Counted from the stretch's first letter, positions 16,415 through 25,756 are shown. The stretch: DNA of 64,000 bases from Rhodococcus sp. 105337 (GCF_012844225.1 NZ_JABAGQ010000003.1:186001-250000); one strand, 5' to 3'. Notes: a model not told the origin generated them from the letters alone. Numbers and translations are program-made.

Positions 16415-17014
16415 ATGGCAAGTCTCGACGAACTCCTCTCCCAGATCCCCCTCGACCGTGTGGCCGAGCGCCTCGGCGTCGACCGGCAGACCGCGGAGAC
16501 CGCGGTGCGTGCGGCGCTGCCCACGCTCGTCGGTGGACTCGGTGCCAATGCACGCGATCCGGAGGGAGCGGCCTCGCTGATGTCGGCACTCGACGAACAC
16601 TCCGGTTCGGGTGTTCTCGACGGCGGGGTGAACGTGGACGAGGTCGACGCCGCAGACGGCAGCAAGATCGTCTCCAACGTGTTCGGGGAGAAGAAGGAAC
16701 AGGTGATCAGCACCCTGGGTGCGGTCAACGGATCCGGCGGGAACGACCTGATTGCCAAGCTTCTCCCGATCCTCGCGCCCATCGTGCTCTCCTACCTCGC
16801 AAAGCAGATCACCGGCAACGGCGCCACCACGGCCGGCGACGCTCGGCCGAGCGGTGGGATCGGCGACATCCTCGGAGGTCTGCTCGAAGGCGCGGCCGGT
16901 CGTTCCGGTGCGGGTGGCGGCGGCATCGGGGACGTTCTCGGCAGCGTGCTCGGGGGCAACTCCGGCGGCGGTCTCGGCGGGATTCTCGGTGGTCTTCTCG
17001 GCGGCAAGCGCTGA
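16415..17014 (+). CDS. DUF937 domain protein
   Basis: 199 residues from ATG 16415 (ATG 16397 is an in-frame alternative). The N-terminal DUF937 region (about 1-130) has SLDELLSQIPLDRVAERLGVDRQTAETAVRAALPTLVGGLGANA. It is followed by a low-complexity Gly-rich C-terminus made of GGIGDILGGLLEG and GGLGGILGGLLGG repeats (about 145-199). There is no signal peptide. DUF937 proteins are small, helical and uncharacterised, related to YidB. The Gly/Leu/Ile repeats suggest self-association, which is inference. Confidence 0.78.
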   Translation: MASLDELLSQIPLDRVAERLGVDRQTAETAVRAALPTLVGGLGANARDPEGAASLMSALDEHSGSGVLDGGVNVDEVDAADGSKIVSNVFGEKKEQVISTLGAVNGSGGNDLIAKLLPILAPIVLSYLAKQITGNGATTAGDARPSGGIGDILGGLLEGAAGRSGAGGGGIGDVLGSVLGGNSGGGLGGILGGLLGGKR

Positions 17015-17027
17015 GCCGGGACACCGA

Positions 17028-17058
17028 CGACGACGCCGGCGCCCTGTCGGCGTCGTCG
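17028..17058 (+). terminator. Hairpin terminator after the DUF937 gene
   Basis: An 11-bp perfect stem, CGACGACGCCG (17028-17038) with CGGCGTCGTCG (17048-17058), 9-base loop, followed by CCCGTTTCG. Located 14 bases after the stop. Confidence 0.6.
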
Positions 17059-17215
17059 CCCGTTTCGACCGCTCCCCCGCCGTGTCGGGGGCGGCCTCCG
17101 GCCGTAGACCGGATCCGGCCTGTACGGTGACCGGCGAACGATTGTGATCGGGGACACGGATAAGACCTGATCACGGCAGCATGTTGTACCGCGTGACAGC
17201 GCAGTACGACATTTA

Positions 17216-17231
17216 CCTACGGTTCCGTAGG
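17216..17231 (+). promoter_or_regulatory. 16-bp palindromic operator upstream of desA1
   Basis: CCTACGGTTCCGTAGG is a perfect inverted repeat (7-bp arms, TT centre) 41 bases upstream of the desA1 ATG. Its right arm contains TAGG, close to a plausible -10 (TAGGCT, 17228-17233). Mycobacterial desA1/desA2 are controlled by the TetR-type, acyl-CoA-responsive repressor MadR through a palindromic site. This dyad is a good candidate for the rhodococcal counterpart, but the repressor gene is not in the window. Confidence 0.6.
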
Positions 17232-17272
17232 CTGACAGAGTTCATGCGACACCACACGGAGGGTACGAAGGT

Positions 17273-18226
17273 ATGACGCGAGTCCTGACACAGTTGGAGT
17301 TGCTACGCGAGCTGGAGCCCGTTGCCGAAGCGAACGTCGACCGTCACCTGTCGATGGCGAAGGACTGGCATCCTCACGACTACGTCCCGTGGGACGAAGG
17401 ACGCAACTTCGCTGCGATGGGCGGAGTCGACTGGGAGCCCGAGCAGTCACAGCTCGGCGAGGTCGCCAAGGCTGCGATGATCACCAATCTCCTCACCGAG
17501 GACAACCTGCCCTCGTACCACCGCGAGATCGCGGAGGCGTTCTCCCGGGACGGCGCGTGGGGTACCTGGGTGGGCCGCTGGACCGCCGAGGAGAACCGCC
17601 ACGGCATCGTGATGCGCGACTACCTCGTCGTCACCCGCGGTGTCGACCCGGTGGCACTCGAGAATGCGCGCATGGAGCACATGACCAACGGCTTCGGTTC
17701 CCCGAACGAGACGGGAATGCTCCATTCGGTCGCGTACGTGACGTTCCAGGAACTCGCGACGCGCGTGTCGCACCGCAACACAGGTCTGGCCTGCAACGAC
17801 TCCGTGGCCGACAAGATGCTGCAGCGGATCGCCGCCGACGAGAACCTGCACATGATCTTCTACCGCAACATCTGCGACGCCGCGCTCGACGTCGCGCCCG
17901 TGCAGGCACTGGAGGCGATCGTTCACGTTCTCCGCACCTTCGAGATGCCCGGAGCGGGGATGCCCAATTTCCGCCGCAACGGAGTGCTCATGGCGAAGCA
18001 CGGCATCTACGACCTGCGTCAGCACCTCGACGACGTGGTGATGCCGGTGCTGCGCAAGTGGCGGATCTTCGAACGCGATTTCGGAGCCGGTGGCGCCCAG
18101 CTCATCGACGAACTGGGGACCTACCTCGAAGAACTCGAGCGCCAGGCCGTGAAGTTCGAGGACATGCGCGACCGGTCGCTCGCACGCGAAGCAGCCAAAC
18201 TGGAACGCGCGGGCGCCCTGTCCTGA
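17273..18226 (+). CDS. desA1: Acyl-ACP desaturase (DesA1 type)
   Basis: 317 residues. Soluble diiron ferritin-like desaturase that introduces a double bond into an ACP-bound acyl chain. Ligands seen in the four-helix bundle: E76 (LTEDNLPSYH), E107 and H110 (EENRH), E160 (FQELATRVSHRN), E190 and H193 (DENLH). In mycobacteria DesA1 is essential and acts in mycolic acid synthesis. The gene order desA1-dus-LCP-phoU is the same as Rv0824c-Rv0821c in M. tuberculosis, supporting orthology. The GAGGGTACGAAGGT region before ATG 17273 provides the ribosome site. The upstream palindrome suggests lipid-responsive repression. Confidence 0.92.
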   Translation: MTRVLTQLELLRELEPVAEANVDRHLSMAKDWHPHDYVPWDEGRNFAAMGGVDWEPEQSQLGEVAKAAMITNLLTEDNLPSYHREIAEAFSRDGAWGTWVGRWTAEENRHGIVMRDYLVVTRGVDPVALENARMEHMTNGFGSPNETGMLHSVAYVTFQELATRVSHRNTGLACNDSVADKMLQRIAADENLHMIFYRNICDAALDVAPVQALEAIVHVLRTFEMPGAGMPNFRRNGVLMAKHGIYDLRQHLDDVVMPVLRKWRIFERDFGAGGAQLIDELGTYLEELERQAVKFEDMRDRSLAREAAKLERAGALS

Positions 18227-18282
18227 CCCCGGACCGAGGTTCGTCCCGGCAGATTCGGGGCCTACGTCGGTAAACGGTTATC

Positions 18283-18316
18283 CTGTGCCCGGTACCGCTC
18301 TCGGTACCGGGCACAG
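18283..18316 (+). terminator. Hairpin terminator after desA1
   Basis: A perfect 14-bp stem (18283-18296 with 18303-18316) and a 6-base loop between desA1 and dus. No T run follows. Confidence 0.65.
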
Positions 18317-18385
18317 TCGTATCCCCGGCGAGGTACCGCGGGAGTTCGCAGTCTTGTTGAAACACAACGCTTTCAGAGGTTCTTT

Positions 18386-19528
18386 ATGTCACCCCTTCGC
18401 ATCGGCTCGCTCGAACTGAACAGCCCGGTCGTGCTGGCGCCGATGGCGGGAGTGACGAACGTCGCATTTCGCACTCTGTGCCGCGAACTCGAACTCGAAC
18501 GAGCCGGAAGCACCTCCGGGCTCTACGTGTGCGAGATGGTCACCGCCCGCGCTCTGGTCGAGCGACATCCCGTCACCATGCACATGACGACGTTCGGCCC
18601 CACCGAAACCCCGCGTTCACTCCAGCTGTACACCGTCGATCCCGACACCACGTACGCGGCGGCGAAGATGATCGTCGACGAGAACATGGCCGATCACATC
18701 GACATGAACTTCGGCTGCCCGGTGCCCAAGGTCACCCGGAAGGGCGGCGGGTCCGCCCTTCCGTACAAGCGCCGACTGTTCGGGCAGATCGTGGCCGCTG
18801 CGGTGCGGGCCACCGAGGGCACCGATATCCCGGTGACGGTGAAGTTCCGGGTCGGCATCGACGACGAGCACCACACCCACCTCGACGCCGGGCGCATCGC
18901 CGCCGACGAGGGCGCGGCCGCTGTGGCACTTCACGCCCGGACCGCCGCGCAGCGGTACTCGGGCGCTGCGGACTGGAACGAGATCGCCCGGCTCAAAGAG
19001 CACGTCACCACCGTCCCGGTTCTCGGCAACGGCGACATCTTCGACGCGGGGGATGCGGAGAAGATGATGACCCAGACCGGGTGCGACGGCGTGGTCGTCG
19101 GTCGCGGCTGCCTGGGCCGCCCGTGGCTCTTCGCAGAACTCAGCGCCGCGCTCAACGGCCAGGAGATCCCCACTCCTCCGTCCCTGGGAGAAGTGACGCA
19201 GATCATGCGGCGCCACGCCGAGCTGCTCGCCGACCATCACGGCGAAGACCGCGGCACTCGCGAACTCCGCAAGCACATCGCGTGGTACCTGCGCGGCTTC
19301 CCCGCCGGGTCCGAAGTCCGCAGCGGTCTCGCGCGGGTGTCTTCGCTCGCCGAACTCGATGATCTGCTCGGAAAACTCGACGCCGACGTGCCGTTTCCCG
19401 CGGATGCGGAGGGCCCCCGTGGGCGTCAGGGTTCACCGAGCAGCGTCGCACTGCCCGAGGGCTGGCTCGACGATCCGGAGGACACCTGCGTCCCGGTAGG
19501 TGCCGACATCATGCACTCGGGCGGGTAG
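18386..19528 (+). CDS. dusB: tRNA-dihydrouridine synthase (DusB type)
   Basis: 380 residues. FMN-dependent TIM barrel reducing uridine in tRNA D-loops with NADPH. Opens with LNSPVVLAPMAGVTNVAFRTL (FMN-binding strand 1). The active-site cysteine is C111 in NFGCPVPKVTRKGGGSALPY. GNGDIFDAGDAEKMM, then GVVVGRGCLGRPWLF carry the phosphate-binding end of the barrel. The C-terminal helical tRNA-binding domain (about 260-340) includes HIAWYLRGFPAG. It is equivalent in position to Rv0823c. It has its own upstream region and is followed by a hairpin before the LCP gene. Confidence 0.92.
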   Translation: MSPLRIGSLELNSPVVLAPMAGVTNVAFRTLCRELELERAGSTSGLYVCEMVTARALVERHPVTMHMTTFGPTETPRSLQLYTVDPDTTYAAAKMIVDENMADHIDMNFGCPVPKVTRKGGGSALPYKRRLFGQIVAAAVRATEGTDIPVTVKFRVGIDDEHHTHLDAGRIAADEGAAAVALHARTAAQRYSGAADWNEIARLKEHVTTVPVLGNGDIFDAGDAEKMMTQTGCDGVVVGRGCLGRPWLFAELSAALNGQEIPTPPSLGEVTQIMRRHAELLADHHGEDRGTRELRKHIAWYLRGFPAGSEVRSGLARVSSLAELDDLLGKLDADVPFPADAEGPRGRQGSPSSVALPEGWLDDPEDTCVPVGADIMHSGG

Positions 19529-19631
19529 GAGTCCTTACCCTTCCCGTCGTGTGCGCGTCCACATGAGGGGTCCGTCACCGGCCGCGTGTACCGCTTCGGT
19601 AACAGACGGTCAGTATCATGACGGGATCATT

Positions 19632-19660
19632 GCGCACCGCCCCCTATGCGGGCGGTGCGC
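19632..19660 (+). other. 11-bp hairpin upstream of the LCP gene
   Basis: GCGCACCGCCC (19632-19642) and GGGCGGTGCGC (19650-19660) form a perfect stem with a 7-base loop, midway between the dusB stop and the LCP start. It could terminate dusB or structure the LCP leader. Confidence 0.45.
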
Positions 19661-19696
19661 GCGAATGCGGTCGACCCGCGGAGAGGCAAGGCACCG

Positions 19697-22096
19697 GTGG
19701 ACGAAGGGCACGACTCGGGCCTGCCCGACAATCGCGCTCCTTGGGAACGTCCGATAGCCGACCCCACCTTCCGTGAGGCTCCGTCCGGGCATCGCCGCCG
19801 CAGTCGTGCCCGCCGCGCCGACATCCCGGCCGACGGTGCGCGTGCCGGTGGCGCTCATTCGGAGGATGCCCGTTCCAGAGGTGCGCATTCCGCGGAGGCG
19901 CAGTCCGAGGGTGACCACGCGGCAAGCCGCCGTGATTCCGGCCGGAACCGCCGCGCCGCGGACGCCGGCGACGGGGAGCGGCTCACCGTCGCGGACCTCG
20001 TCGACAAGGTGTCGCGCCGAGACGGGTCATCTCCCTCGACGCCGACGCCGCCTGTCACACCCCCGGTCACGCCGCCGGTCACGGCGTCGTCCTCACTGCC
20101 TCCCGCACATCCGCGCAACGGTCTTCCCGCGAGTCCGCCCGACCGGCCGGTTCCTCCGCCGCCCGCGGGCCGGCCCCTTCCCGCATCGCCTCCCCCCGTA
20201 CCACCCACCGCAGCACCTCCTGCCGCACCACCGCCTCCACCGGTGCGAACACCGCAGCCCGGCCCCCCGCGGCCACCTGTCGCCTCGCCACCGCCCGTCG
20301 CCCCGCCACCGCCCGCCGCCCCGCCGCGGCAGCCCGTGGTGCCGCCGCCCCGTGCGGCCGTTCCCCCGCCCGGCCCCCCTCCGCCCCGGCGCGCACCCCG
20401 GCCTCCCGTCGAGGACAGTCCGACCGAGTTGATCGCGCCGGTCGACGACGACTTCGAGGCCGAGCCCCCTGTCGACGACGACCTGCACGACGAGCCCGTC
20501 CACACCCGGACGGTCCGGGCGCACGCGGCACCGAAAGAGGTCGGAACAGACGGACTGACCCGCCTCGAGTCGAGCAAGCGACGGAAGGATCGCAGGCTGC
20601 GCGTCGCGGCCCGGTCCGCGGTCGCGTTCTTCTCGGTCCTCGCACTCCTCGGCACCGGATCGGTGTGGGCATACGTGAAGTCGACGGAAGCGGGTTTCTC
20701 GCAGATCGCGGCGCTCGACACGGAGTCCGCCGACATCGTCGACGCGGCCGGGCAGACCGGCGACGAGACCTATCTCATCGTCGGCACCGACACCCGTGCC
20801 GGAGCCAGCGGCGCGGTCGGAGCCGGCACCACCGAGGACGCGGAGGGAGCCCGCGCCGACACCGTGATCCTCGTCAACATCCCGGCGGACCGCAGCCGTG
20901 TCGTCGCGGTGTCGTTCCCCCGCGATCTCGATGTGGAACGCCCGGTGTGCCGGGGCTGGGACAGCTCGACCGGCGACTACAGCTCGGATACCTTCCCCGC
21001 GGCGGACGGCGACAAGCTCAACGCCACGTATGCCCTCGGTGGGCCGAAATGCCTGGTCAAGGTCATCCAGAAGATGTCCGGGTTGAAGATCGGCCACTTC
21101 GTCGGCATCGACTTCGCCGGGTTCGAAGCCATGGTCGACAAGGTCGGCGGGGTGGAGGTGTGTACCACCACACCACTCGAGGACGGGGAACTCGGCACCA
21201 TTCTGGACTCGCCCGGCACGCACACGCTGAGCGGCCACAAGGCACTCGATTATGTCCGGGCGCGCTACGTCTTCACCGAAGGCAACGGCGACTACGGCCG
21301 GATCACCCGGCAGCAGAAATTCCTGTCGTCGCTGCTGCGCTCGGCGCTGTCGAACAAGGTCCTCCTCGATCCGGGCAAACTCAACGGGTTCATCAGCGCG
21401 TTCACCAGCGCGACGTTCGTCGAGAACGTCAACACCGAATCGTTGGTCAAGCTGGGCCGCTCACTGCAGAACGTCGACGCCGGAGCCGTCACCTTCCTGA
21501 CCGTGCCCACCGCGGGAACGAACGACTGGGGGAACGAAATCCCCCGGCTCGACGACATCGAGTCGATCTTCACCGCGATCATCGACGATCTCCCCCTCCC
21601 CGGTGAACGGCGCGAGGAACCTCAGGACGACGCCGGTGCCCCACCACCGGAGCCGGCTCCGACTGCTCCCGCTCAGATCGCGGTCGACCCGGGCACGGTG
21701 AGCGTGCAGGTCTCCAACGCGTCCGGTGAGTCCGGTCTGGCAGCCCGGATCGCCGAAACCGTCGGGGCGTACGGCTTCCCCGTCTACGAGGTCGGCAACT
21801 ACTCGGGCACGAGCGCCAAGACGGTGATCCGCTTCGCGGCGGGCCAGGAGGCCGAGGCGATGACCGTCGCCACGGCGTTCCCGGGCGCTGTGCTGCAGGA
21901 GGCTCCCGCATCCGCCCAGCTCGGTTCGATCGTCGAGATCGTGCTCGGGACCGGGTTCGACGGCACGGTCGTCGCCCCCACTCCTGCGGGAAGCCGGCTC
22001 GAGCCGGTGAAGATCGAAGCGCCCTCCAGCAAGGATTCGATCGAACTCCCGCCCGATCTGTCGATCACCAACGCAGGGGACGATCTCTGCGGGTGA
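19697..22096 (+). CDS. LytR-CpsA-Psr (LCP) family protein with LytR_C domain
   Basis: 799 residues from GTG 19697, chosen for the AGGCAAGG site 5-12 bases before it. LCP enzymes transfer lipid-linked glycans (arabinogalactan in mycolate-containing bacteria) to peptidoglycan. The order is a long cytoplasmic N-terminus (1 to about 300) that is extremely Pro-rich at about 115-235, a single membrane helix (about 303-326, SAVAFFSVLALLGTGSVWAYV), the extracytoplasmic LCP domain (about 345-570) with TYLIVGTDTRAG, VVAVSFPRDLDVERPVC, ALDYVRARYVFTEGNGDYGRITRQQ, then a LytR_C domain (about 668-757). It matches Rv0822c by position. The Pro-rich tail is unusually long for the family. Confidence 0.9.
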   Translation: MDEGHDSGLPDNRAPWERPIADPTFREAPSGHRRRSRARRADIPADGARAGGAHSEDARSRGAHSAEAQSEGDHAASRRDSGRNRRAADAGDGERLTVADLVDKVSRRDGSSPSTPTPPVTPPVTPPVTASSSLPPAHPRNGLPASPPDRPVPPPPAGRPLPASPPPVPPTAAPPAAPPPPPVRTPQPGPPRPPVASPPPVAPPPPAAPPRQPVVPPPRAAVPPPGPPPPRRAPRPPVEDSPTELIAPVDDDFEAEPPVDDDLHDEPVHTRTVRAHAAPKEVGTDGLTRLESSKRRKDRRLRVAARSAVAFFSVLALLGTGSVWAYVKSTEAGFSQIAALDTESADIVDAAGQTGDETYLIVGTDTRAGASGAVGAGTTEDAEGARADTVILVNIPADRSRVVAVSFPRDLDVERPVCRGWDSSTGDYSSDTFPAADGDKLNATYALGGPKCLVKVIQKMSGLKIGHFVGIDFAGFEAMVDKVGGVEVCTTTPLEDGELGTILDSPGTHTLSGHKALDYVRARYVFTEGNGDYGRITRQQKFLSSLLRSALSNKVLLDPGKLNGFISAFTSATFVENVNTESLVKLGRSLQNVDAGAVTFLTVPTAGTNDWGNEIPRLDDIESIFTAIIDDLPLPGERREEPQDDAGAPPPEPAPTAPAQIAVDPGTVSVQVSNASGESGLAARIAETVGAYGFPVYEVGNYSGTSAKTVIRFAAGQEAEAMTVATAFPGAVLQEAPASAQLGSIVEIVLGTGFDGTVVAPTPAGSRLEPVKIEAPSSKDSIELPPDLSITNAGDDLCG

Positions 22097-22114
22097 CGCC
22101 ACTCCGGCCCACTC

Positions 22115-22136
22115 GTTCACCCGGGGTTCACCCGAT
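22115..22136 (+). promoter_or_regulatory. PHO box upstream of phoU
   Basis: Two direct repeats, GTTCACCCGGG (22115-22125) and GTTCACCCGAT (22126-22136), with an 11-base period. This is the arrangement bound by Streptomyces PhoP and similar to mycobacterial RegX3 sites. It lies about 42 bases before the phoU ATG, just above a TAGGGT -10 at 22164-22169. Confidence 0.75.
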
Positions 22137-22177
22137 GCTCGTGACCTGTACTTTTCCGCACCGTAGGGTGTGCCATT

Positions 22178-22885
22178 ATGCGCGTCGTCTACAACGTACA
22201 AATGAGCGAACTCGGTGACCTCCTCGGAGAGATGGCCGGACTCGCCGGACTTGCAATGGAGCGGTCCACCGAAGCCCTACTCACCGCCGATCTCGGCCTC
22301 GCCGAGCAGGTGATCGAGGAGCACGACAAGATCACCGACCTCGCCGTGGTGTGTGAGGAGAAGGCGTTCCAGCTCCTCGCCCTCCAGGGGCCGGTCGCGG
22401 GCGATCTCCGAGCGGTGGTCAGCGGTATCCAGATCGTCGCCGACATCGATCGCATGGGCGCACTCGCCCTGCACATCGCGAAGGCGACCCGCCGGCGTCA
22501 TCCGAACCACGTGCTTCCCGACGAGGTCAAGGGATACTTCGCCGAGATGGGCCGCATCGCGGTAGCCCTCGGCGGGGCCACCCGCGAAATCCTCGAAACC
22601 CGCGACCCGGAGCGCGCGTTGCGTCTCCATCACGAAGACGAAGCGATGGACGATCTGCACCGCCATCTCTTCAAGGTCCTCATGGACCCGGAGTGGAAGC
22701 ACGGCGTCGCCGCGGCCGTCGACGTCACCCTGCTCGGTCGCTTCTACGAGCGCTTCGCGGACCACGCGGTGGAGGTCGGCCGGCGCGTGATCTTCCTGGT
22801 CACGGGCAAGCTCCCCACGGAAGAAGACATCCGCGAACTGGGTAACAAAGTCGACAAACTGACGGTGTACCCCACCGAATCCTGA
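22178..22885 (+). CDS. phoU: Phosphate signalling regulator PhoU
   Basis: 235 residues, two PhoU helical repeats. Seen: [20 protein letters not shown] (first metal-binding repeat) and [26 protein letters not shown] (second repeat). PhoU connects the PstSCAB transporter to the SenX3/PhoR-type sensor kinase and holds it inactive when phosphate is plentiful. The very close agreement with mycobacterial PhoY1/PhoY2 over these repeats is strong evidence. The ATG sits 8 bases after a TAGGGT -10 without a ribosome site, so the mRNA is probably leaderless. The gene converges on pstB and has its own PHO box. Confidence 0.95.
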   Translation: MRVVYNVQMSELGDLLGEMAGLAGLAMERSTEALLTADLGLAEQVIEEHDKITDLAVVCEEKAFQLLALQGPVAGDLRAVVSGIQIVADIDRMGALALHIAKATRRRHPNHVLPDEVKGYFAEMGRIAVALGGATREILETRDPERALRLHHEDEAMDDLHRHLFKVLMDPEWKHGVAAAVDVTLLGRFYERFADHAVEVGRRVIFLVTGKLPTEEDIRELGNKVDKLTVYPTES

Positions 22886-22901
22886 TTCGTCCGAGACACG
22901 T

Positions 22902-22936
22902 GAAGGCCCCGGCGGGATGTTCCCGCCGGGGCCTTC
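22902..22936. terminator. Bidirectional terminator between phoU and pstB
   Basis: A perfect 16-bp stem (22902-22917 with 22921-22936), 3-base loop, placed between two convergent stops. It can serve both strands. Confidence 0.8.
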
Positions 22937-22960
22937 GCGTGTGACGCACCAGGTGCCGGG

Positions 22961-23737
22961 TCAGCCGAAACGACCCGAGATGTAGTCCTCGGTGGCCTTC
23001 TGGGTCGGGTTGGAGAAGATCTTCTCGGTGTCGTCGATCTCGACGAGCCGACCCGGACGGCCGGTCGCCTCCAGGTTGAAGAATGCGGTCTGATCGCTCA
23101 CGCGCGCAGCCTGCTGCATGTTGTGGGTGACGATGACGATCGTGAAGTCCTGCTTGAGTTCGGCGATCAGATCCTCGATGGCGAGGGTCGAGATCGGGTC
23201 GAGCGCGGAGCAGGGCTCGTCCATGAGCAGCACGTCGGGCTGGACCGCGATCGCGCGCGCGATGCACAGTCGCTGCTGCTGGCCACCGGAGAGACCGCCG
23301 CCGGGCTTGTCGAGGCGGTCCTTGACCTCGTTCCACAGGTTCGCGCCGCGCAGCGACTTCTCGGCAACCTCGTCGAGCGTCTTCTTGTCGCGTGCGCCCT
23401 GCAACTTCAGGCCGGCGACCACGTTGTCCCGGATGGACATGGTGGGAAACGGGTTCGGGCGCTGGAACACCATGCCGATGGTCTTACGCACGCCCACCGG
23501 ATCTACGTCGGCGCCGTAGATGTCTTCACCGTCGAGCAGCACGGATCCCTCGACGCGGGCGCCGGGGGTGACCTCGTGCATCCGGTTGAGCGAGCGCAGA
23601 ACGGTGGACTTGCCACAGCCCGACGGCCCGATGAACGCGGTGACGCTCCGGGGCGGCACGGAAAGGGTCACGTCGGCAACGGCGTGGAACTTTCCGTAGA
23701 AGATGTTGACGTCCTTGAGATCCAGACGCTTGGCCAT
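22961..23737 (-). CDS. pstB: Phosphate ABC transporter ATP-binding protein PstB
   Basis: 258 residues. Walker [10 protein letters not shown] at 37-45, Q-loop [12 protein letters not shown] near 91-102, ABC signature LSGGQQQR at 149-156 and Walker [13 protein letters not shown] at 169-180, followed by the PstB-typical [12 protein letters not shown]. It energises PstA/PstC-mediated phosphate import. It is last gene of pstSCAB, 51 bases after pstA. At this position M. tuberculosis has phoT alone (Rv0820), so this is its positional equivalent. Confidence 0.96.
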   Translation of the reverse strand: MAKRLDLKDVNIFYGKFHAVADVTLSVPPRSVTAFIGPSGCGKSTVLRSLNRMHEVTPGARVEGSVLLDGEDIYGADVDPVGVRKTIGMVFQRPNPFPTMSIRDNVVAGLKLQGARDKKTLDEVAEKSLRGANLWNEVKDRLDKPGGGLSGGQQQRLCIARAIAVQPDVLLMDEPCSALDPISTLAIEDLIAELKQDFTIVIVTHNMQQAARVSDQTAFFNLEATGRPGRLVEIDDTEKIFSNPTQKATEDYISGRFG

Positions 23738-23788
23738 TACAGGCTCCCTACTGGTGTATCGATGTCGTGAGAGAAGGTCATGCGGCGG

Positions 23789-24700
23789 CTACTTCCTCGA
23801 GCCGACCTGCGAGTAATGGCTGATCACCTTGGCCGCGACGTTCAGCACCGCGATCACAAGAATCAGTGTGAGGGCGGCGCCCCAGATGCGCTGCGAACCG
23901 GCGGCAGTCGGGTTGTTCATTTCGGCGACCATGACACCGGGGAGCGAACCCTGCTCACCGCCGAACAGGTCGAAATTGATGAACGGCGCGTACCCGACCA
24001 GGATCAGCAGCGGCGCGGTTTCGCCCATGACCCGGGCGAGGGCGAGCATGATGCCCGTGATGATTCCGGCCATCGACGTGGGAAGGACGATCCTGACGAT
24101 GGTCTTCCACTTGGGCACACCCAGCGCGTAGGAGGCTTCGCGGAGGTCCTGCGGCACGATCCGCAGCATCTCCTCGGTGCTGCGCACCACCACCGGCACC
24201 ATCAGCAGCACGAGCGCGAGGGATACCGCGAAGCCCGACTTGGGCATTCCGAACGTGGACACCCACAGGGCGTAGATGAACAGCGCCGCGACGATCGACG
24301 GCACACCGCTGAGGATGTCGACCATGAAGGTCGTGATCTTCCCGAGCTTGGACCGGCCTGCGTACTCCACGAGGTAGATCGCGACGAACACGCCGAGCGG
24401 TATCGAGATGATCGCGCAGACGAGTCCCTGCAGCAGGGTGCCCACCAGTGCGTGATAGATGCCGCCGCCTGTCGAAGAGGCGGTCAGGCCGCTCAACGAG
24501 TGGGTGAACCACGTGGCCGACATCAGGGCCGGAAGGCCCTTGGCGACGACCGTGGCCAGCACCCAGACGAGCGGCACCAGCGCGACGAGTACCGACAGGG
24601 TCACCAGCACGGTGGCGCCGACGTCGGTGATGCGCCGGCGGGTGCTCACCTTCTGGAAGGTGGGTGCCTTGACGGGCGAGTCGAGGGTTGTCGTCGACAT
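23789..24700 (-). CDS. pstA: Phosphate ABC transporter permease PstA
   Basis: 303 residues, about six membrane helices (first at about 30-55), with the inner-membrane permease EAA-type loop EEMLRIVPQDLREASYALGVPKWKTIVRIVLPTS that contacts PstB. It starts with ATG 24700, 3 bases past the pstC stop, and is therefore translated together with it. It forms the PstAC channel for phosphate. The N-terminal STTTLDSPVKAPTFQKVSTRRR segment is cytoplasmic. Confidence 0.94.
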   Translation of the reverse strand: MSTTTLDSPVKAPTFQKVSTRRRITDVGATVLVTLSVLVALVPLVWVLATVVAKGLPALMSATWFTHSLSGLTASSTGGGIYHALVGTLLQGLVCAIISIPLGVFVAIYLVEYAGRSKLGKITTFMVDILSGVPSIVAALFIYALWVSTFGMPKSGFAVSLALVLLMVPVVVRSTEEMLRIVPQDLREASYALGVPKWKTIVRIVLPTSMAGIITGIMLALARVMGETAPLLILVGYAPFINFDLFGGEQGSLPGVMVAEMNNPTAAGSQRIWGAALTLILVIAVLNVAAKVISHYSQVGSRK

Positions 24701-24703
24701 CGG

Positions 24704-25756
24704 TCAGTCCCTCTTTCCTGCGACCACCATGCGGGCCGCGGCGTTGACCAGGAAGGTCAGCACGAAGAGCACCAGGCCGGCAGCGATGTAGGCACCTGCC
24801 TGGATGTCGTTGTTGAACTCGGCGTAGCCGAGAGCGATCTTCGACGCGATCGTGGCGCCACCGTCGAACAGGGACCACGAGAACCCGGCGGACGTCGTGC
24901 GCAGGATCAGGTAGAGCGCCATCGTCTCACCGAGTGCGCGGCCGAGACCGAGCATCGATCCGCTGACGTAGCCGGACTTGCCGAACGGGATGATGGTCGT
25001 CCGGACGACCTCCCAGCGGGTGGCTCCGAGCGCGAGCGCGGCCTCGATGTGCGCGACCGGCGTCTGGACGAACACCTCGCGGCTCACCGCCGCGATCGTC
25101 GGCAGGATCATCACTGCCAGGACGATCCCCGCGGTGAAGATCGTGCCACCGCCCGCGATCGAACCGCTGCCCGTGGCGAACAACGGGAACCAGCCGAACG
25201 TGGTGTTGAGCCACGAGGCGATCGGGCGCAGGAAGGGCGCGAGCACGAGCACCCCCCACAAGCCGTAGACGATCGACGGGACCGCGGCGAGCAGATCGAT
25301 CACGTAGGCGAGCGGCTTCTTGAGGCGGCCCGGGCAGTAGGTGGTCAGGAAGATCGCGATACCGAGCGCGACAGGCATCGCGAGGGCGAGCGCGAAGAGC
25401 GAGACCAGCACCGTGACCTGGAACAGGTCGAGGACGCCGAAGGCCATGTCCTCGATGTCCTGCGTGATCCACTGGTCGCTCGTGAGGAAGTTGACGGTGT
25501 TGCGCTGCAGAGCGGGCACGGCACGCCACACCAGGAACACCGCGATCGCGCCGATGATCACCGAGATCAGGATCGCGGAGCCGGTGGCCAGCGAGCCGAA
25601 GATGCGGTCGCCCGGTCGCACGACAGTCTTGTGCGTGCGCTCCGAGGGTGGTGTGGTGCTGATCGTTGCCTCCGTAGTACCAGGGTGACCGCCCGTTCCT
25701 GACCGGGCCGGGTCGTCCGACTCCGTACGAGCCGTTTTCGTGGGCGCGTCAGTCAT
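24704..25756 (-). CDS. pstC: Phosphate ABC transporter permease PstC
   Basis: 350 residues with a polar N-terminal extension of about 55 residues, then about six membrane helices beginning at about 57. The coupling loop [39 protein letters not shown] is clear. [15 protein letters not shown]-like segments (here [19 protein letters not shown]) are diagnostic for PstC. It starts at ATG 25756, 53 bases after pstS. Confidence 0.94.
   Translation of the reverse strand: MTDAPTKTARTESDDPARSGTGGHPGTTEATISTTPPSERTHKTVVRPGDRIFGSLATGSAILISVIIGAIAVFLVWRAVPALQRNTVNFLTSDQWITQDIEDMAFGVLDLFQVTVLVSLFALALAMPVALGIAIFLTTYCPGRLKKPLAYVIDLLAAVPSIVYGLWGVLVLAPFLRPIASWLNTTFGWFPLFATGSGSIAGGGTIFTAGIVLAVMILPTIAAVSREVFVQTPVAHIEAALALGATRWEVVRTTIIPFGKSGYVSGSMLGLGRALGETMALYLILRTTSAGFSWSLFDGGATIASKIALGYAEFNNDIQAGAYIAAGLVLFVLTFLVNAAARMVVAGKRD

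Noticed and set aside
19932-20420. Proline-codon repeats in the LCP gene as a CRISPR or satellite repeat
   Set aside because: The irregular CCG/CCC/CCA runs are in frame and encode the Pro-rich arm; no spacer-repeat order.
23780-25702. 640-codon open frame on the + strand across pstA and pstC
   Set aside because: It is antisense to two clear permease genes, its translation is full of His, Arg, Asp and Gln with no fold pattern, and high GC makes such long shadows common.
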